Shown one piece after another: positions 1 through 7,557 of a stretch of 64,000 bases of DNA. Each line of letters begins with the position of its first letter. Within the stretch, counting starts at the first letter, position 1. The DNA comes from Pseudarthrobacter sp. IC2-21. GTDB lineage: Bacteria > Actinomycetota > Actinomycetes > Actinomycetales > Micrococcaceae. The translations under genes and the position numbers were made by a program. The DNA lies in the NCBI RefSeq assembly GCF_034048115.1, contig NZ_CP139145.1, positions 186,001-250,000 on the forward strand. The letters are read 5' to 3'. The notes beneath the pieces are model-generated. The model was not told where the DNA came from and made no database searches. It saw only the letters and a list, made by a program, of their open reading frames with translations.

Positions 1-283
1 TTCCGGGCGGGCAATGGATCCGGTTCTTCAGGACCCGCGTTACTCCGGGGAAGGTTGCCCCGGGCACTTATTAATTCCACGCCCGCGACCACGCCCCAAG
101 TAGGGACTTATGCCTCTACTCCGGCTTGCGGTTTGGCCGTATGGTTCCTGCACCTTTAGGTCCGTTCCTACAGCGCCTTCCGCTTCATCACCGGAAACCC
201 CTCACCGGCGAGGTTGCTTCCTGAGCTGCGGATTGTTCACATGAGGCGCGGGACTGCGTTGACAACATGAAAGGACCGGTTCA
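1..283. other. Left-edge stretch without a supported gene
   Basis: No convincing gene. One plus-strand frame is open from base 1 to a TAG near 163, but its translation resembles nothing I recognise and could be chance or the tail of a gene outside the window. A short hairpin (CCGGGG at 45-50, CCCCGG at 58-63) is followed by an AT-rich stretch and could be the terminator of an upstream gene. The ribosome binding site of the next gene (AAAGGA near 269) lies at the right end. Confidence 0.4.
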
Positions 284-712
284 ATGCGACTCAGCCATAT
301 TCCTCTCCGCCTGACCACCGGTGCGTTTATTTTCAATGCGGGGTGGGGAAAACGCCACCTCGACGAGGACGCCGCCGCCCAGCTGCAGGGCATGGCCACC
401 ACCGTGATCCCGCCCATGGGCAGGCTCGATCCTGCAAAGTTCGGGAAGTTGCTCAGCTATGCGGAAATGACGCTGGGTGCGGCGCTCCTGATGCCTTTTG
501 TGCCCAGCCGTTTGGCCGGCCTCGGGCTGGGAACCTTTTCCGGGTGCCTGGTCACCCTGTACCTGAAGACGCCGGGCATGACCCTGGAAGACGGCATCCG
601 GCCCAGCCAGCAGGGCACAGCGCTGGCCAAGGACATCTGGATGCTCGGCATTGCTGCGTCCCTTATCCTGGACCGCAAACGGCCGGCCAAGGCGATCGCG
701 GCCCTTATGTAA
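284..712 (+). CDS. DoxX-like integral membrane protein
   Basis: A 142-residue protein with about four hydrophobic segments (roughly residues 5-22, 57-74, 77-95 and 116-130) and an early FNAGWGK motif, the general shape of the DoxX/DoxD-like family. Family members are small membrane proteins whose biochemical role is mostly unclear; some are linked to quinone or thiol redox. The start is an ATG about 8 bases after an AAAGGA ribosome binding site. The glycosyltransferase gene begins 23 bases downstream on the same strand, so the two may be cotranscribed. The family assignment rests on size, topology and sequence flavour, not on a catalytic signature. Confidence 0.65.
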   Translation: MRLSHIPLRLTTGAFIFNAGWGKRHLDEDAAAQLQGMATTVIPPMGRLDPAKFGKLLSYAEMTLGAALLMPFVPSRLAGLGLGTFSGCLVTLYLKTPGMTLEDGIRPSQQGTALAKDIWMLGIAASLILDRKRPAKAIAALM

Positions 713-735
713 GCACCGCGGTCCGGAGGGAGAGC

Positions 736-1953
736 ATGCATTTTGCCTTTGTTTGCCTGCCGGCCGCGGGGCATGTAAATCCCACTCTGCCGGTGGTGGC
801 CGAGCTCGTCCGCCGTGGCCACCGGGTCACGTATGCAGCGGCCGCCGGGTATGCACAGGCTGTTGAATCCGCCGGCGCCACCTTCTTTGAGAGCGGCGAG
901 GACTTCGCCGCGAAGCTTCCCCGGCGCAACCGATCGGCCGACGCCGAAGGGTCGCCCCGGCTGGGCCTGCTGGCGGGGCTCGGATCCGGCCTGCTGGAAC
1001 GGCTGTTGGAGCGGGCCAGGGTGGAGTTCCCGGCCCTGCTGGCCCGGTTGACGAGTGACCCGCCAGACGCGGTGTGCTATGACGCCATGACCGTGGCGGG
1101 GAAGATGGCCGCCCTGAAGCTCGGGCTGCCGGACATCGCCCTGCTGCCCACCTATGCCACCAACGAACACTTCCCGCTGCGGGAACTGATGCCGGCCCGT
1201 CCACCGGCGGAGATGCTCGAAGCGTGGAACCACGCCCGCCGGCTCATCAGTGACTTCGCTGCCGAACAGGGCCTGAGCAATTTCACTTTCATGGAGGGGC
1301 CGCCGGCCGCGTTGAACATCTGCTTCATTCCCCGGGAATTCCAGCCCGCGGGTGAAACCTTCGGCGCCAGCTTCCACTTTGTGGGACCGACCCCCGCCCG
1401 GCGGCCCTCCGGGGAACCGTGGCAGCCGCGCGTGGAGGCCGGGCCCCTGGTCTTCATTTCGCTGGGAACAACCCCTTTGAACGACCGCCCGGACTTCTTC
1501 CGGATGTGTGTGCAAGCATTCGCCGGCACGCCATGGCAGGTGGCCATGGCCATCGGTGACCGCATCGGGGTGCCCGAGTTGGGCCCGGTGCCGGACAACG
1601 TTGAGGTGCGTCCGTACTTCCCGCAAATCGATGTCCTGCGCCACACGGAGGTATTCCTCTCGCACACGGGGATGAACTCCACCATGGAGGCGCTGTATTT
1701 CGAGGTCCCGGTTGTGGCCTTTCCGCTGCAGCCCGAACAGGAAGCCAATGCCCGCCGCCTGGAGGAACTGGGACTTGGACGCCGCCTCCCTGCGGCAGCG
1801 CTCTCACCCCACGTGATCCGCACTGTCGTTGCCGAGGTGGGCGGCGACCAGGAAATCCGGCGCAACCTGGCGGCCATGGGCCAGCGCATCCGGTCAGCCG
1901 GGGGCGCCAAAGCAGCGGTTGATGCCATCGAAGCATTTATGGCTGAACGGTGA
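736..1953 (+). CDS. MGT-type UDP-glycosyltransferase (GT1 family)
   Basis: A 405-residue GT-B glycosyltransferase of the macrolide glycosyltransferase type. The N-terminal acceptor domain opens with a PAAGHVNP motif, where the conserved His is the usual catalytic base. The C-terminal donor domain carries HTGMNSTMEAL at about residues 309-319, followed by VPVVAFPLQPEQ, which corresponds to the nucleotide-sugar binding signature. It should transfer a sugar from a nucleotide donor to a small lipophilic acceptor, but neither sugar nor acceptor can be read from the sequence. The ATG at 736 follows GGAGGGAGAG closely. A much longer in-frame extension reaches back to 343, but it runs through the DoxX-like gene in another frame and was rejected. 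Confidence 0.85.
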   Translation: MHFAFVCLPAAGHVNPTLPVVAELVRRGHRVTYAAAAGYAQAVESAGATFFESGEDFAAKLPRRNRSADAEGSPRLGLLAGLGSGLLERLLERARVEFPALLARLTSDPPDAVCYDAMTVAGKMAALKLGLPDIALLPTYATNEHFPLRELMPARPPAEMLEAWNHARRLISDFAAEQGLSNFTFMEGPPAALNICFIPREFQPAGETFGASFHFVGPTPARRPSGEPWQPRVEAGPLVFISLGTTPLNDRPDFFRMCVQAFAGTPWQVAMAIGDRIGVPELGPVPDNVEVRPYFPQIDVLRHTEVFLSHTGMNSTMEALYFEVPVVAFPLQPEQEANARRLEELGLGRRLPAAALSPHVIRTVVAEVGGDQEIRRNLAAMGQRIRSAGGAKAAVDAIEAFMAER

Positions 1954-1993
1954 AACCCCGCCACTGGAACCGGACCCGGAACCGGAACTCCAA

Positions 1994-2752
1994 CTAAACG
2001 CCCGAGTGGTGGACGTCCGGCCGCACCGGCGCCGTCAGCCCGCCGTCGCGCATGACCGCCACGGCGTCGGTCAGCGGGACGAACTCCGTGTCGTGCGTGA
2101 CCATCACGGTGGCCACCTGGAACTCGTCCGTGACCTGGCGGAGCAGCCCCACGATCGACGCGCTGCGCTCATGGTCCAGCGCCGCCGTCGGCTCATCCAC
2201 CAGCAGCACCTTGGGGCCGCCCATCAGCGCCCGCGCGATGTTCACCCGCTGCCTCTGGCCGCCCGAAAGCTGGTGCGGCCGTTTCTCCGCGGACCCGTCC
2301 AGTCCCACGAGGCCGAGCAGCTCACGCGCCCGCGACCGTGCGGCCTTCAGCGGCATCCCGCGCAGGTGGTGGCCGATCATCAACTGCTCGACGGCGGTGA
2401 GGGAGGGCAGGAGGTTGGGCTGCTGGAAGATGATGCCCACTTTCTCCCGGCGCAGCGCGGTGAGTTCGGCATCCCGGCGGTCTGTGGTCGAAACCCCGTC
2501 GATCACCACGTTCCCGCTGGTGGGGCGGACCAGTGTGGCCGCCACCGCCAGGAGACTGGACTTGCCCGAGCCGGACGGCCCCACCAGGGAGACCATCTGC
2601 CCGGCCCCCACACTCAGGCTGACGCCGTCCAAGGCCTTGACGGTGCCGCCTCCGTCCGGGTATTCGAGGGTGACGTTGTCCAGGGCCAGCGGGCGGGCAG
2701 TGCGGTCAGCCGAGCCGGAGACGGGGGTAATTGACGGTGAGGGGAGTGACAT
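1994..2752 (-). CDS. ABC transporter ATP-binding protein, MacB/LolD type
   Basis: A 252-residue ABC ATPase. It shows Walker A GPSGSGKSS at residues 58-66, the LSGGQ signature at 162-166, Walker B LLVDEP at about 183-188, and an H-loop His near 214. Sequence around the motifs places it with the LolD/MacB/FtsE-like subunits that partner FtsX-domain permeases, and such a permease lies immediately upstream on the same strand (43-base gap). The pair is likely a mechanotransmission-type system for antimicrobial or lipoprotein handling rather than a classical importer. The adjacent divergent two-component system suggests stress-induced expression. Confidence 0.9.
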   Translation of the reverse strand: MSLPSPSITPVSGSADRTARPLALDNVTLEYPDGGGTVKALDGVSLSVGAGQMVSLVGPSGSGKSSLLAVAATLVRPTSGNVVIDGVSTTDRRDAELTALRREKVGIIFQQPNLLPSLTAVEQLMIGHHLRGMPLKAARSRARELLGLVGLDGSAEKRPHQLSGGQRQRVNIARALMGGPKVLLVDEPTAALDHERSASIVGLLRQVTDEFQVATVMVTHDTEFVPLTDAVAVMRDGGLTAPVRPDVHHSGV

Positions 2753-2795
2753 AGCGAAGAACCTTTCGGGAGGAGCGGGAAGGAGCGGGGGTATT

Positions 2796-3995
2796 TCAGT
2801 TGCCGCCGAGGGCGATCAGCGGGTCCACCGTGGTGACCCGCCGCACCGCGAGTGCGGCGCCGGCCAGTCCGAGCACCACGATGCCCAGCACGGGCAGCAG
2901 CGTGGTGGCGGGAGTGACGAGGAACGGGGCGGCCTGGGCGGCTGCGAATCCGCCGAGTATGCCCACCGCCCCGCCGAGCCCCGCCCCGGCCAGCAGGACG
3001 ATGGCAGCCTGGGTGATGGCGTCCCGCAGCACGTATCCGCCGGACGCCCCCATGGCCTTGAGCACGGCGATGTCCCGGGTCCGCTGGACTGTCCACACGG
3101 TCAGGAATGCCACGATCACCAGCGCGGAAATGCCGTACAGGAACGCCTGCATCAGCATCAGGGACCCGTTCTCGCTCTTGAACGAACCGAGCGCCTGGAA
3201 CGAACCGGTGCGGCTGGCGGTGACGGTGCCAGCCATCGCATTGGCAGCTGCCTCGTCCACCACCGCCCCGGACTTGTACGTGACCGCCACGACGGTGGCC
3301 ACGGGCGGATTCGCCGGGGCACTGCCCCCCGCAGCCGCGGCACTGCCGTCCGCAGCCGCGGCACCCGGAGCGCTGCCGCGGACCGGCGAGATGTGTGCCA
3401 CCTCAGCCCAGGTGGGCAGCGCCGTCCACACCACTCCGGTGTGCGAATACCACTGGTCATCCACAACGGCGGTGACAGTCAGTCCGGTGCCGCCTACCGT
3501 GGCGGTGTCGCCGACGTCGAGAGACAGGTCCGCCGCAACGGTGGAGCCGATCACAAGTGTCCCGGTCCGCACCGGGGCGGGCGCCAGCTGCCCGTCCGGC
3601 GCAACGCCGAACACCGCCACGTTGGTGGTGCCGCCGTCGCCGGCCTGGATCCGCGACTGGCTGATGCCCAGGGCCTCGGCCCGGGCCACGCCGGGCGCGT
3701 GCTGCCAGCTGTCCACCTGCGCGGCGGTCACCTCGCTCTCGGTGAAGGACGCCGTGGGCTCGTTACTGCCCGGGGCGCCGAAGGCGATGCTGTCCACCGG
3801 CCGGGACCCTCCGCCGGGAGCGCCACCGGCCGCGCTCCCGGACCCCAGCTTTCCGATCGCGGAGGTGGACTGGTCCCCGAGACCGGCGGTGAGGCCGGAC
3901 AAGAGCACCAGCAGCAGCGTCACCAGGGCCACCACGCCGCCCATCAGGGCGAACCGGCCCTTGGCGAAGCGGATGTCACGAATAGCGAGAAACAC
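2796..3995 (-). CDS. FtsX-domain ABC transporter permease
   Basis: A permease of 399 residues from the chosen start. One N-terminal membrane helix (about residues 15-38) is followed by a large extracytoplasmic region rich in Gly, Ala and Pro, then three C-terminal helices typical of FtsX/MacB permeases. I place the start at a GTG at 3995, preceded by AAGGAAG at 4003-4009 with six bases of spacing. A longer frame could begin at 4034, but it would start inside an 11-bp inverted repeat that looks regulatory. The gene is first in a two-gene operon with the ATPase and is divergent from the sensor kinase gene, an arrangement common for exporters controlled by the neighbouring two-component system. 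Confidence 0.85.
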   Translation of the reverse strand: MFLAIRDIRFAKGRFALMGGVVALVTLLLVLLSGLTAGLGDQSTSAIGKLGSGSAAGGAPGGGSRPVDSIAFGAPGSNEPTASFTESEVTAAQVDSWQHAPGVARAEALGISQSRIQAGDGGTTNVAVFGVAPDGQLAPAPVRTGTLVIGSTVAADLSLDVGDTATVGGTGLTVTAVVDDQWYSHTGVVWTALPTWAEVAHISPVRGSAPGAAAADGSAAAAGGSAPANPPVATVVAVTYKSGAVVDEAAANAMAGTVTASRTGSFQALGSFKSENGSLMLMQAFLYGISALVIVAFLTVWTVQRTRDIAVLKAMGASGGYVLRDAITQAAIVLLAGAGLGGAVGILGGFAAAQAAPFLVTPATTLLPVLGIVVLGLAGAALAVRRVTTVDPLIALGGN

Positions 3996-4013
3996 GTTGT
4001 ACTTCCTTCGATT

Positions 4014-4043
4014 GAGAGTGGATTTCCTTCTCAATCCACTCTC
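4014..4043. promoter_or_regulatory. 11-bp perfect inverted repeat upstream of the ABC operon
   Basis: GAGAGTGGATT (4014-4024) and AATCCACTCTC (4033-4043) are exact inverted copies with an 8-base spacer. The repeat lies just upstream of the permease ribosome binding site. It could be the binding site of the neighbouring LuxR-type response regulator or a leader hairpin. Symmetry and position are seen; the function is inferred. Confidence 0.5.
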
Positions 4044-4097
4044 CCGCCCGCCGGCTCAGCCCACATCGGGCAGGTGGTTGATCACCGGGGGACAAAG

Positions 4098-4117
4098 GGT
4101 TGAGCGGCCGGTCAACC
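4098..4117. promoter_or_regulatory. Second inverted repeat in the divergent promoter region
   Basis: GGTTGA (4098-4103) and TCAACC (4112-4117) form a perfect 6-bp inverted repeat with an 8-base spacer, the same spacer length as the repeat at 4014-4043. It lies about 45 bases upstream of the sensor kinase start and is a candidate operator for the two-component system. Confidence 0.35.
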
Positions 4118-4161
4118 TTTTGATTGATCCGCCCACCGTCTCCGGCGCCTAAGCTGGGGAA

Positions 4162-5472
4162 ATGCCTGCCGCGGACCCACAGACCACCCCGTCGGGGGCC
4201 GCCGTCCTGCGGTTCCTGCGGGTGACCCTGCATGTCGGGTTTGCCGTGCTGTTGCTCGTCGCCATCCTGCGGCTGCATCTTGCGGCGGGACCGGCCGACG
4301 CCGGAAGCCCCGCGGGTGCGTGGCGCTATGTTTGGTCGGCGCTCGCCGTGGCCCTGGCCTGGACCTACCTGGCCGGCACGCTGCTGGAAAAGCGGTACGA
4401 CGCCGGCCGGTCGGCGTTCAATCCCCACCCGTACGCTCTCCTGTGGCTGGGCCTGGTCACGGGCCTGTGGGGGATCCTCCTCGCCGGAAGTGCCGAATTC
4501 TCCTGGCTGGCCTTCCCGCTGTTCTTCCTGCACCTGCATGTGCTGCCCCGCCGCATCGCGCTGGTCACGATCGCCGTTATGACGGCGGCGGTGGTGGCTT
4601 CGCAGTGGACGGCCAGCGGACTGCCGCAGCCCACACTTCCCATGGTTTTGGGGCCGGTCCTGGGCGCCGGGTTTGCCGTCGTCACCGGCCTCGCCTACCG
4701 TGCGCTGTACCTTGAGGGGGAGGCGCAGCGGCTGGCCGCCGAGGAACTGCGGCGCACCCGCGCCGAGCTGGCCAGGACCCAGCATGAGGCAGGGGTCGCG
4801 GCCGAGCGTGAACGCCTGGCCCGGGAAATCCACGACACCCTCGCGCAGGGCCTCTCCAGCATCGTCCTGGTGGCCCGCGCCGCGGAGAAGTCGCTGGCCG
4901 GCGGCGATTTTGCCACCGCTGCCGAACGGTTCGCGCTGGTCGGGCAGACGGCCGCCGAGAACCTCGCCGAGGCCCGCAGCTTTGTCCGCGGCCTCTCGGC
5001 GCCCCGGCTTCAGGACTCGTCCCTGCCGGAAACCCTCAAAAGGTTGTGCGGCGAAACCGAAACGCTGGCGGCCGCCCGCGGCGAGGGGCTGCGCTGCCGG
5101 TTCGAGCTGGTGGGGAACGCCGCGGAACTGCCGCCGCAGTACAGCGTCACGCTGCTCCGGGCGGCCCAGGCCAGCCTCGCGAACGTGCGGCTGCACGCGA
5201 AGGCGCATACCGCCGTCGTCACCCTGGCGTTCCTCGGCGACGAAGTCACCCTGGACGTGTACGACGACGGAACGGGCTTCACGCCCGCCGCTGCGGGTCC
5301 CGGGGTGGCTGGCCGTGCGGACGGCAGCGGCTTTGGCCTGCACTCGTTGGGCGCCCGGGTGGCGGAACTGGGCGGTTCGCTGGAGGTCGAATCGGCGCCG
5401 GGGGAGGGAACGGTGGTTGCCGTACGGCTGCCGCTGACCGGCTCGCCCGGCCCGGCGGGGGAGCACAGCTGA
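4162..5472 (+). CDS. Sensor histidine kinase, NarL/DesK type
   Basis: A 436-residue membrane kinase. The N-terminal half (about residues 15-185) holds several hydrophobic helices and no obvious periplasmic sensor domain. A short helical linker leads to a HisKA_3 dimerisation domain with the motif EIHDTLAQG; the phosphorylated His is about residue 224. The HATPase domain carries DDGTGF and a late GFGLHSLGARV nucleotide-lid motif. It overlaps the next gene by one base (TGATG at 5470-5474), so kinase and regulator are translationally coupled. Intramembrane-sensing kinases of this kind often control an adjacent ABC exporter, here the divergent FtsX-type system. Confidence 0.92.
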   Translation: MPAADPQTTPSGAAVLRFLRVTLHVGFAVLLLVAILRLHLAAGPADAGSPAGAWRYVWSALAVALAWTYLAGTLLEKRYDAGRSAFNPHPYALLWLGLVTGLWGILLAGSAEFSWLAFPLFFLHLHVLPRRIALVTIAVMTAAVVASQWTASGLPQPTLPMVLGPVLGAGFAVVTGLAYRALYLEGEAQRLAAEELRRTRAELARTQHEAGVAAERERLAREIHDTLAQGLSSIVLVARAAEKSLAGGDFATAAERFALVGQTAAENLAEARSFVRGLSAPRLQDSSLPETLKRLCGETETLAAARGEGLRCRFELVGNAAELPPQYSVTLLRAAQASLANVRLHAKAHTAVVTLAFLGDEVTLDVYDDGTGFTPAAAGPGVAGRADGSGFGLHSLGARVAELGGSLEVESAPGEGTVVAVRLPLTGSPGPAGEHS

Positions 5473-6125
5473 TGGGCGCCCTCCACCTTCTGCTCGTGGA
5501 CGACCACCCCGTGGTCCGGGCGGGTCTGCGCGCCATGCTTACGGAATTCGAGGACTTCACTGTGGCCGCCGAGGCGGCGGACGGGGACGCCGCGCTGCGT
5601 GAACTCGCCAGGCTCCGGGTCTTGGGGGAGCGCGTGGATGTGGTGCTGATGGACCTGCAGATGGGCGCCGGAATGGACGGCGTCGCCGCCACGAGCGCCA
5701 TCCGGAAGCTGGATTCCCCGCCGCCGGTCCTGATCCTTACCACCTACGACACCGAGGCGGACATCCTGGCCGCGGTGGAGGCGGGGGCCAGCGGCTACAT
5801 GCTCAAGGACGCCCCGCCGGAGCAGATCCGCCAGGCGGTGCTGGCCGCGGCGGCCGGGCAGACAGCGTTGGCTCCGAAGGTGGCGGCGTTGCTGATGTCG
5901 CGGATCAGCAGCCCGGAAACGGCGCTGACGCCCCGGGAGGTCCAGTTGCTGGAACTGCTCGCCACGGGCCTGACCAACAGGGCCATCGCACGCCAGCTCT
6001 TCATTTCCGAAGCCACTGTTAAAACCCATCTGGTGCACATCTTCGGCAAGCTCGGCGTCGACAACCGCACCTCGGCCATTGCCCTGGCCACGCAGCGCCG
6101 GATCATCCGCGCGCCGGGGCAGTAA
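5472..6125 (+). CDS. LuxR/NarL-type response regulator
   Basis: A 217-residue two-domain regulator. The receiver domain has the acidic pair D10/D11, the phospho-acceptor D61 in the context LMDLQMG, and a conserved Lys in the context LKDAPP. The C-terminal helix-turn-helix (about residues 150-205) carries LTPREVQLLELLA and the recognition helix region ISEATVKTHL. The start is fixed by the TGATG junction with the kinase gene. It is the cognate partner of that kinase, and the likely targets are the inverted repeats at 4014-4043 and 4098-4117. It converges with the MarR gene across a 15-base gap. Confidence 0.93.
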   Translation: MGALHLLLVDDHPVVRAGLRAMLTEFEDFTVAAEAADGDAALRELARLRVLGERVDVVLMDLQMGAGMDGVAATSAIRKLDSPPPVLILTTYDTEADILAAVEAGASGYMLKDAPPEQIRQAVLAAAAGQTALAPKVAALLMSRISSPETALTPREVQLLELLATGLTNRAIARQLFISEATVKTHLVHIFGKLGVDNRTSAIALATQRRIIRAPGQ

Positions 6126-6140
6126 CGCTCTTCCGCGGGA

Positions 6141-6611
6141 TCAGCTGTTGTTTGCTTCCCGGAGTTCGGCCATGGCTTCGGCCACCAGTTGCGCCCGTTC
6201 GGCCCCCAGGATGGCCACGAAGTTGGCATGGACCAGTCCGGCGACGAAACAGGCCAGTGCATTGGCGGTTTCGGTGCCCTCGACGGTCAGTTCGAGGTAG
6301 ACAACCCGGCGGTCCTCCGCGCAGGGGCTGCGCTGGACCAGGGACCGCTTCGCCAGCCGGTCGGCGATCTTGGTGAAGCCGCCGTTGCTGAACTCCACTT
6401 CCCTGGCCAGTTTCGCCATGGGCATCCGGGCGCCGGGAGTGCGGACCAGCCGCAGGAGCGTCTCGGCTTCTGCCGGTTCCAGGCAGAAGGCGGAAGAGAC
6501 TTCCGCGTGCACCTTCTTGTTGGTGTTCTGGAAGCCCTCAATGACCAGCCCCCACTGCGAAATCACATCAAGGTCCCCGGTGGTCGGGGTGTGCTTCTGC
6601 GTGGCCGGCAT
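6141..6611 (-). CDS. MarR-family transcriptional regulator
   Basis: A 156-residue winged-helix regulator. The recognition-helix region reads EFSNGGFTKIADRLAKR, followed by a wing with CAEDRRVVYLELT; the DRR pattern is typical of MarR proteins. The start is an ATG at 6611 after GGAAAGGGA; a longer frame reaches 6824 but would run through a strong hairpin. It lies downstream of the FMN reductase on the same strand, separated by that hairpin. The perfect inverted repeat at 7422-7439 upstream of the reductase is its most likely operator. MarR proteins of this kind usually respond to phenolic or oxidative ligands; the ligand is not visible here. Confidence 0.85.
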   Translation of the reverse strand: MPATQKHTPTTGDLDVISQWGLVIEGFQNTNKKVHAEVSSAFCLEPAEAETLLRLVRTPGARMPMAKLAREVEFSNGGFTKIADRLAKRSLVQRSPCAEDRRVVYLELTVEGTETANALACFVAGLVHANFVAILGAERAQLVAEAMAELREANNS

Positions 6612-6711
6612 GGAATCCCTTTCCACGCCCATAATACGCTCCACGTACTCGTCTTTCTGGTGAGATTTTGGGGCGGGACGGCCGCCAGGGCCTCCCGGTT
6701 TAAGAACGAAA

Positions 6712-6754
6712 GCCGGTGCTTTCGGCGGGCGGTGGGCCCGCCGAAAGCACCGGC
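6712..6754 (-). terminator. Strong hairpin terminator after the FMN reductase gene
   Basis: A perfect 19-bp stem (arms 6712-6730 and 6736-6754) with a 5-base loop lies just after the reductase stop. On the minus strand it is followed by a T-rich tail (TTTCGTTCTT). It should end or attenuate transcription before the marR gene. Confidence 0.8.
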
Positions 6755-6772
6755 GCTCGGGATATGCGTACG

Positions 6773-7348
6773 TTACGCGGCGACGGATGCTTCGGCGCGC
6801 ACGGCTTCGAGGGCCTTGGTCCACGGCACGAGCTGGTCCAGGACCGGAGCCAGGGTCTGTGCCTGCAGTTCGGTGGGCTTGAAGACGGAGAAGTTCTCGA
6901 AGTCGGTGAAGAGGGAGAACATGCCGGTCTTCTGCACGTGGGCGATCTGCAGCTCGGACAGGATGCCGCGCAGGTGCTCAACGGCGCGGACACCGAAGGC
7001 CGAGCCGTAGGACACAATGCCGGCTGCCTTGTTGGAGAACTCGGCGTTCAGGTAGGACAGGGCGTTGGCCAGGGCCGGGGCCACGGAGTGGTTGTACTCG
7101 GGGGTGATGAAGACGTAGCCGTCGAACTCGGCGATCTTGGCAGCCCAGGCAAGGGTGTGGGCGTTCTGGTAGTTCTGGTAGGCGGCCGGGTAGGCCTCGT
7201 CCAGCAGCGGCAGGTTGTAGTCGGCGATGTCGACGATCTCGAACTCAGCGTCGGTGCGCTGCTGTGCCTGCGCGAGAACCCACTCGGCTACGCCGACGTT
7301 GTTGCGGCCGGGACGGGTGCTGCCGGTGACAATGGCGATCTTAGTCAT
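6773..7348 (-). CDS. NAD(P)H-dependent FMN reductase
   Basis: A 191-residue flavodoxin-fold reductase of the NADPH-dependent FMN/azo/chromate reductase group. The N-terminal flavin phosphate loop GSTRPGR is at residues 9-15, and the TPEYNHSV motif that contacts the flavin ring is near residue 82. It probably reduces quinones or other electrophiles, or supplies reduced flavin. The promoter region contains a perfect MarR-type inverted repeat, and a MarR gene follows downstream, so induction by electrophiles through MarR is plausible. The ATG follows AGGAGTAGTTC. Confidence 0.88.
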   Translation of the reverse strand: MTKIAIVTGSTRPGRNNVGVAEWVLAQAQQRTDAEFEIVDIADYNLPLLDEAYPAAYQNYQNAHTLAWAAKIAEFDGYVFITPEYNHSVAPALANALSYLNAEFSNKAAGIVSYGSAFGVRAVEHLRGILSELQIAHVQKTGMFSLFTDFENFSVFKPTELQAQTLAPVLDQLVPWTKALEAVRAEASVAA

Positions 7349-7421
7349 GAACTACTCCTCTGGTGGATCACTGAGCGGAAGAACATCCGCAACGCTTCAA
7401 GATTCAACAATATTCTAGAAA

Positions 7422-7439
7422 ACTATTTTTGTAAATAGT
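7422..7439. promoter_or_regulatory. MarR-type operator, perfect 7-bp inverted repeat
   Basis: ACTATTT (7422-7428), a 4-base spacer TTGT, and AAATAGT (7433-7439). It sits in an unusually AT-rich stretch about 75 bases upstream of the reductase start. Size and symmetry fit a MarR dimer site. It could also affect the divergent diguanylate cyclase gene. Confidence 0.65.
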
Positions 7440-7557
7440 GTTTCGGGTGGTCCCGGTCACTAGGCCGCTGGCCGAAGGTCGCCGGGCAGGCAGGAATGTC
7501 CGACGGCGGTGCCATACTGAGAGTTGCATCACGACGGATGTTTGGGGGAGCTTCGGA

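Noticed and set aside
1-163. Tail of an upstream protein gene on the plus strand
   Set aside because: The frame is open from the edge to about 163, but the peptide has no recognisable feature and the region could be non-coding.
343-735. 131-codon N-terminal extension of the glycosyltransferase
   Set aside because: It would run through the DoxX-like gene in another frame and give a Gly/Arg-rich, non-homologous leader. The ATG at 736 fits the family start.
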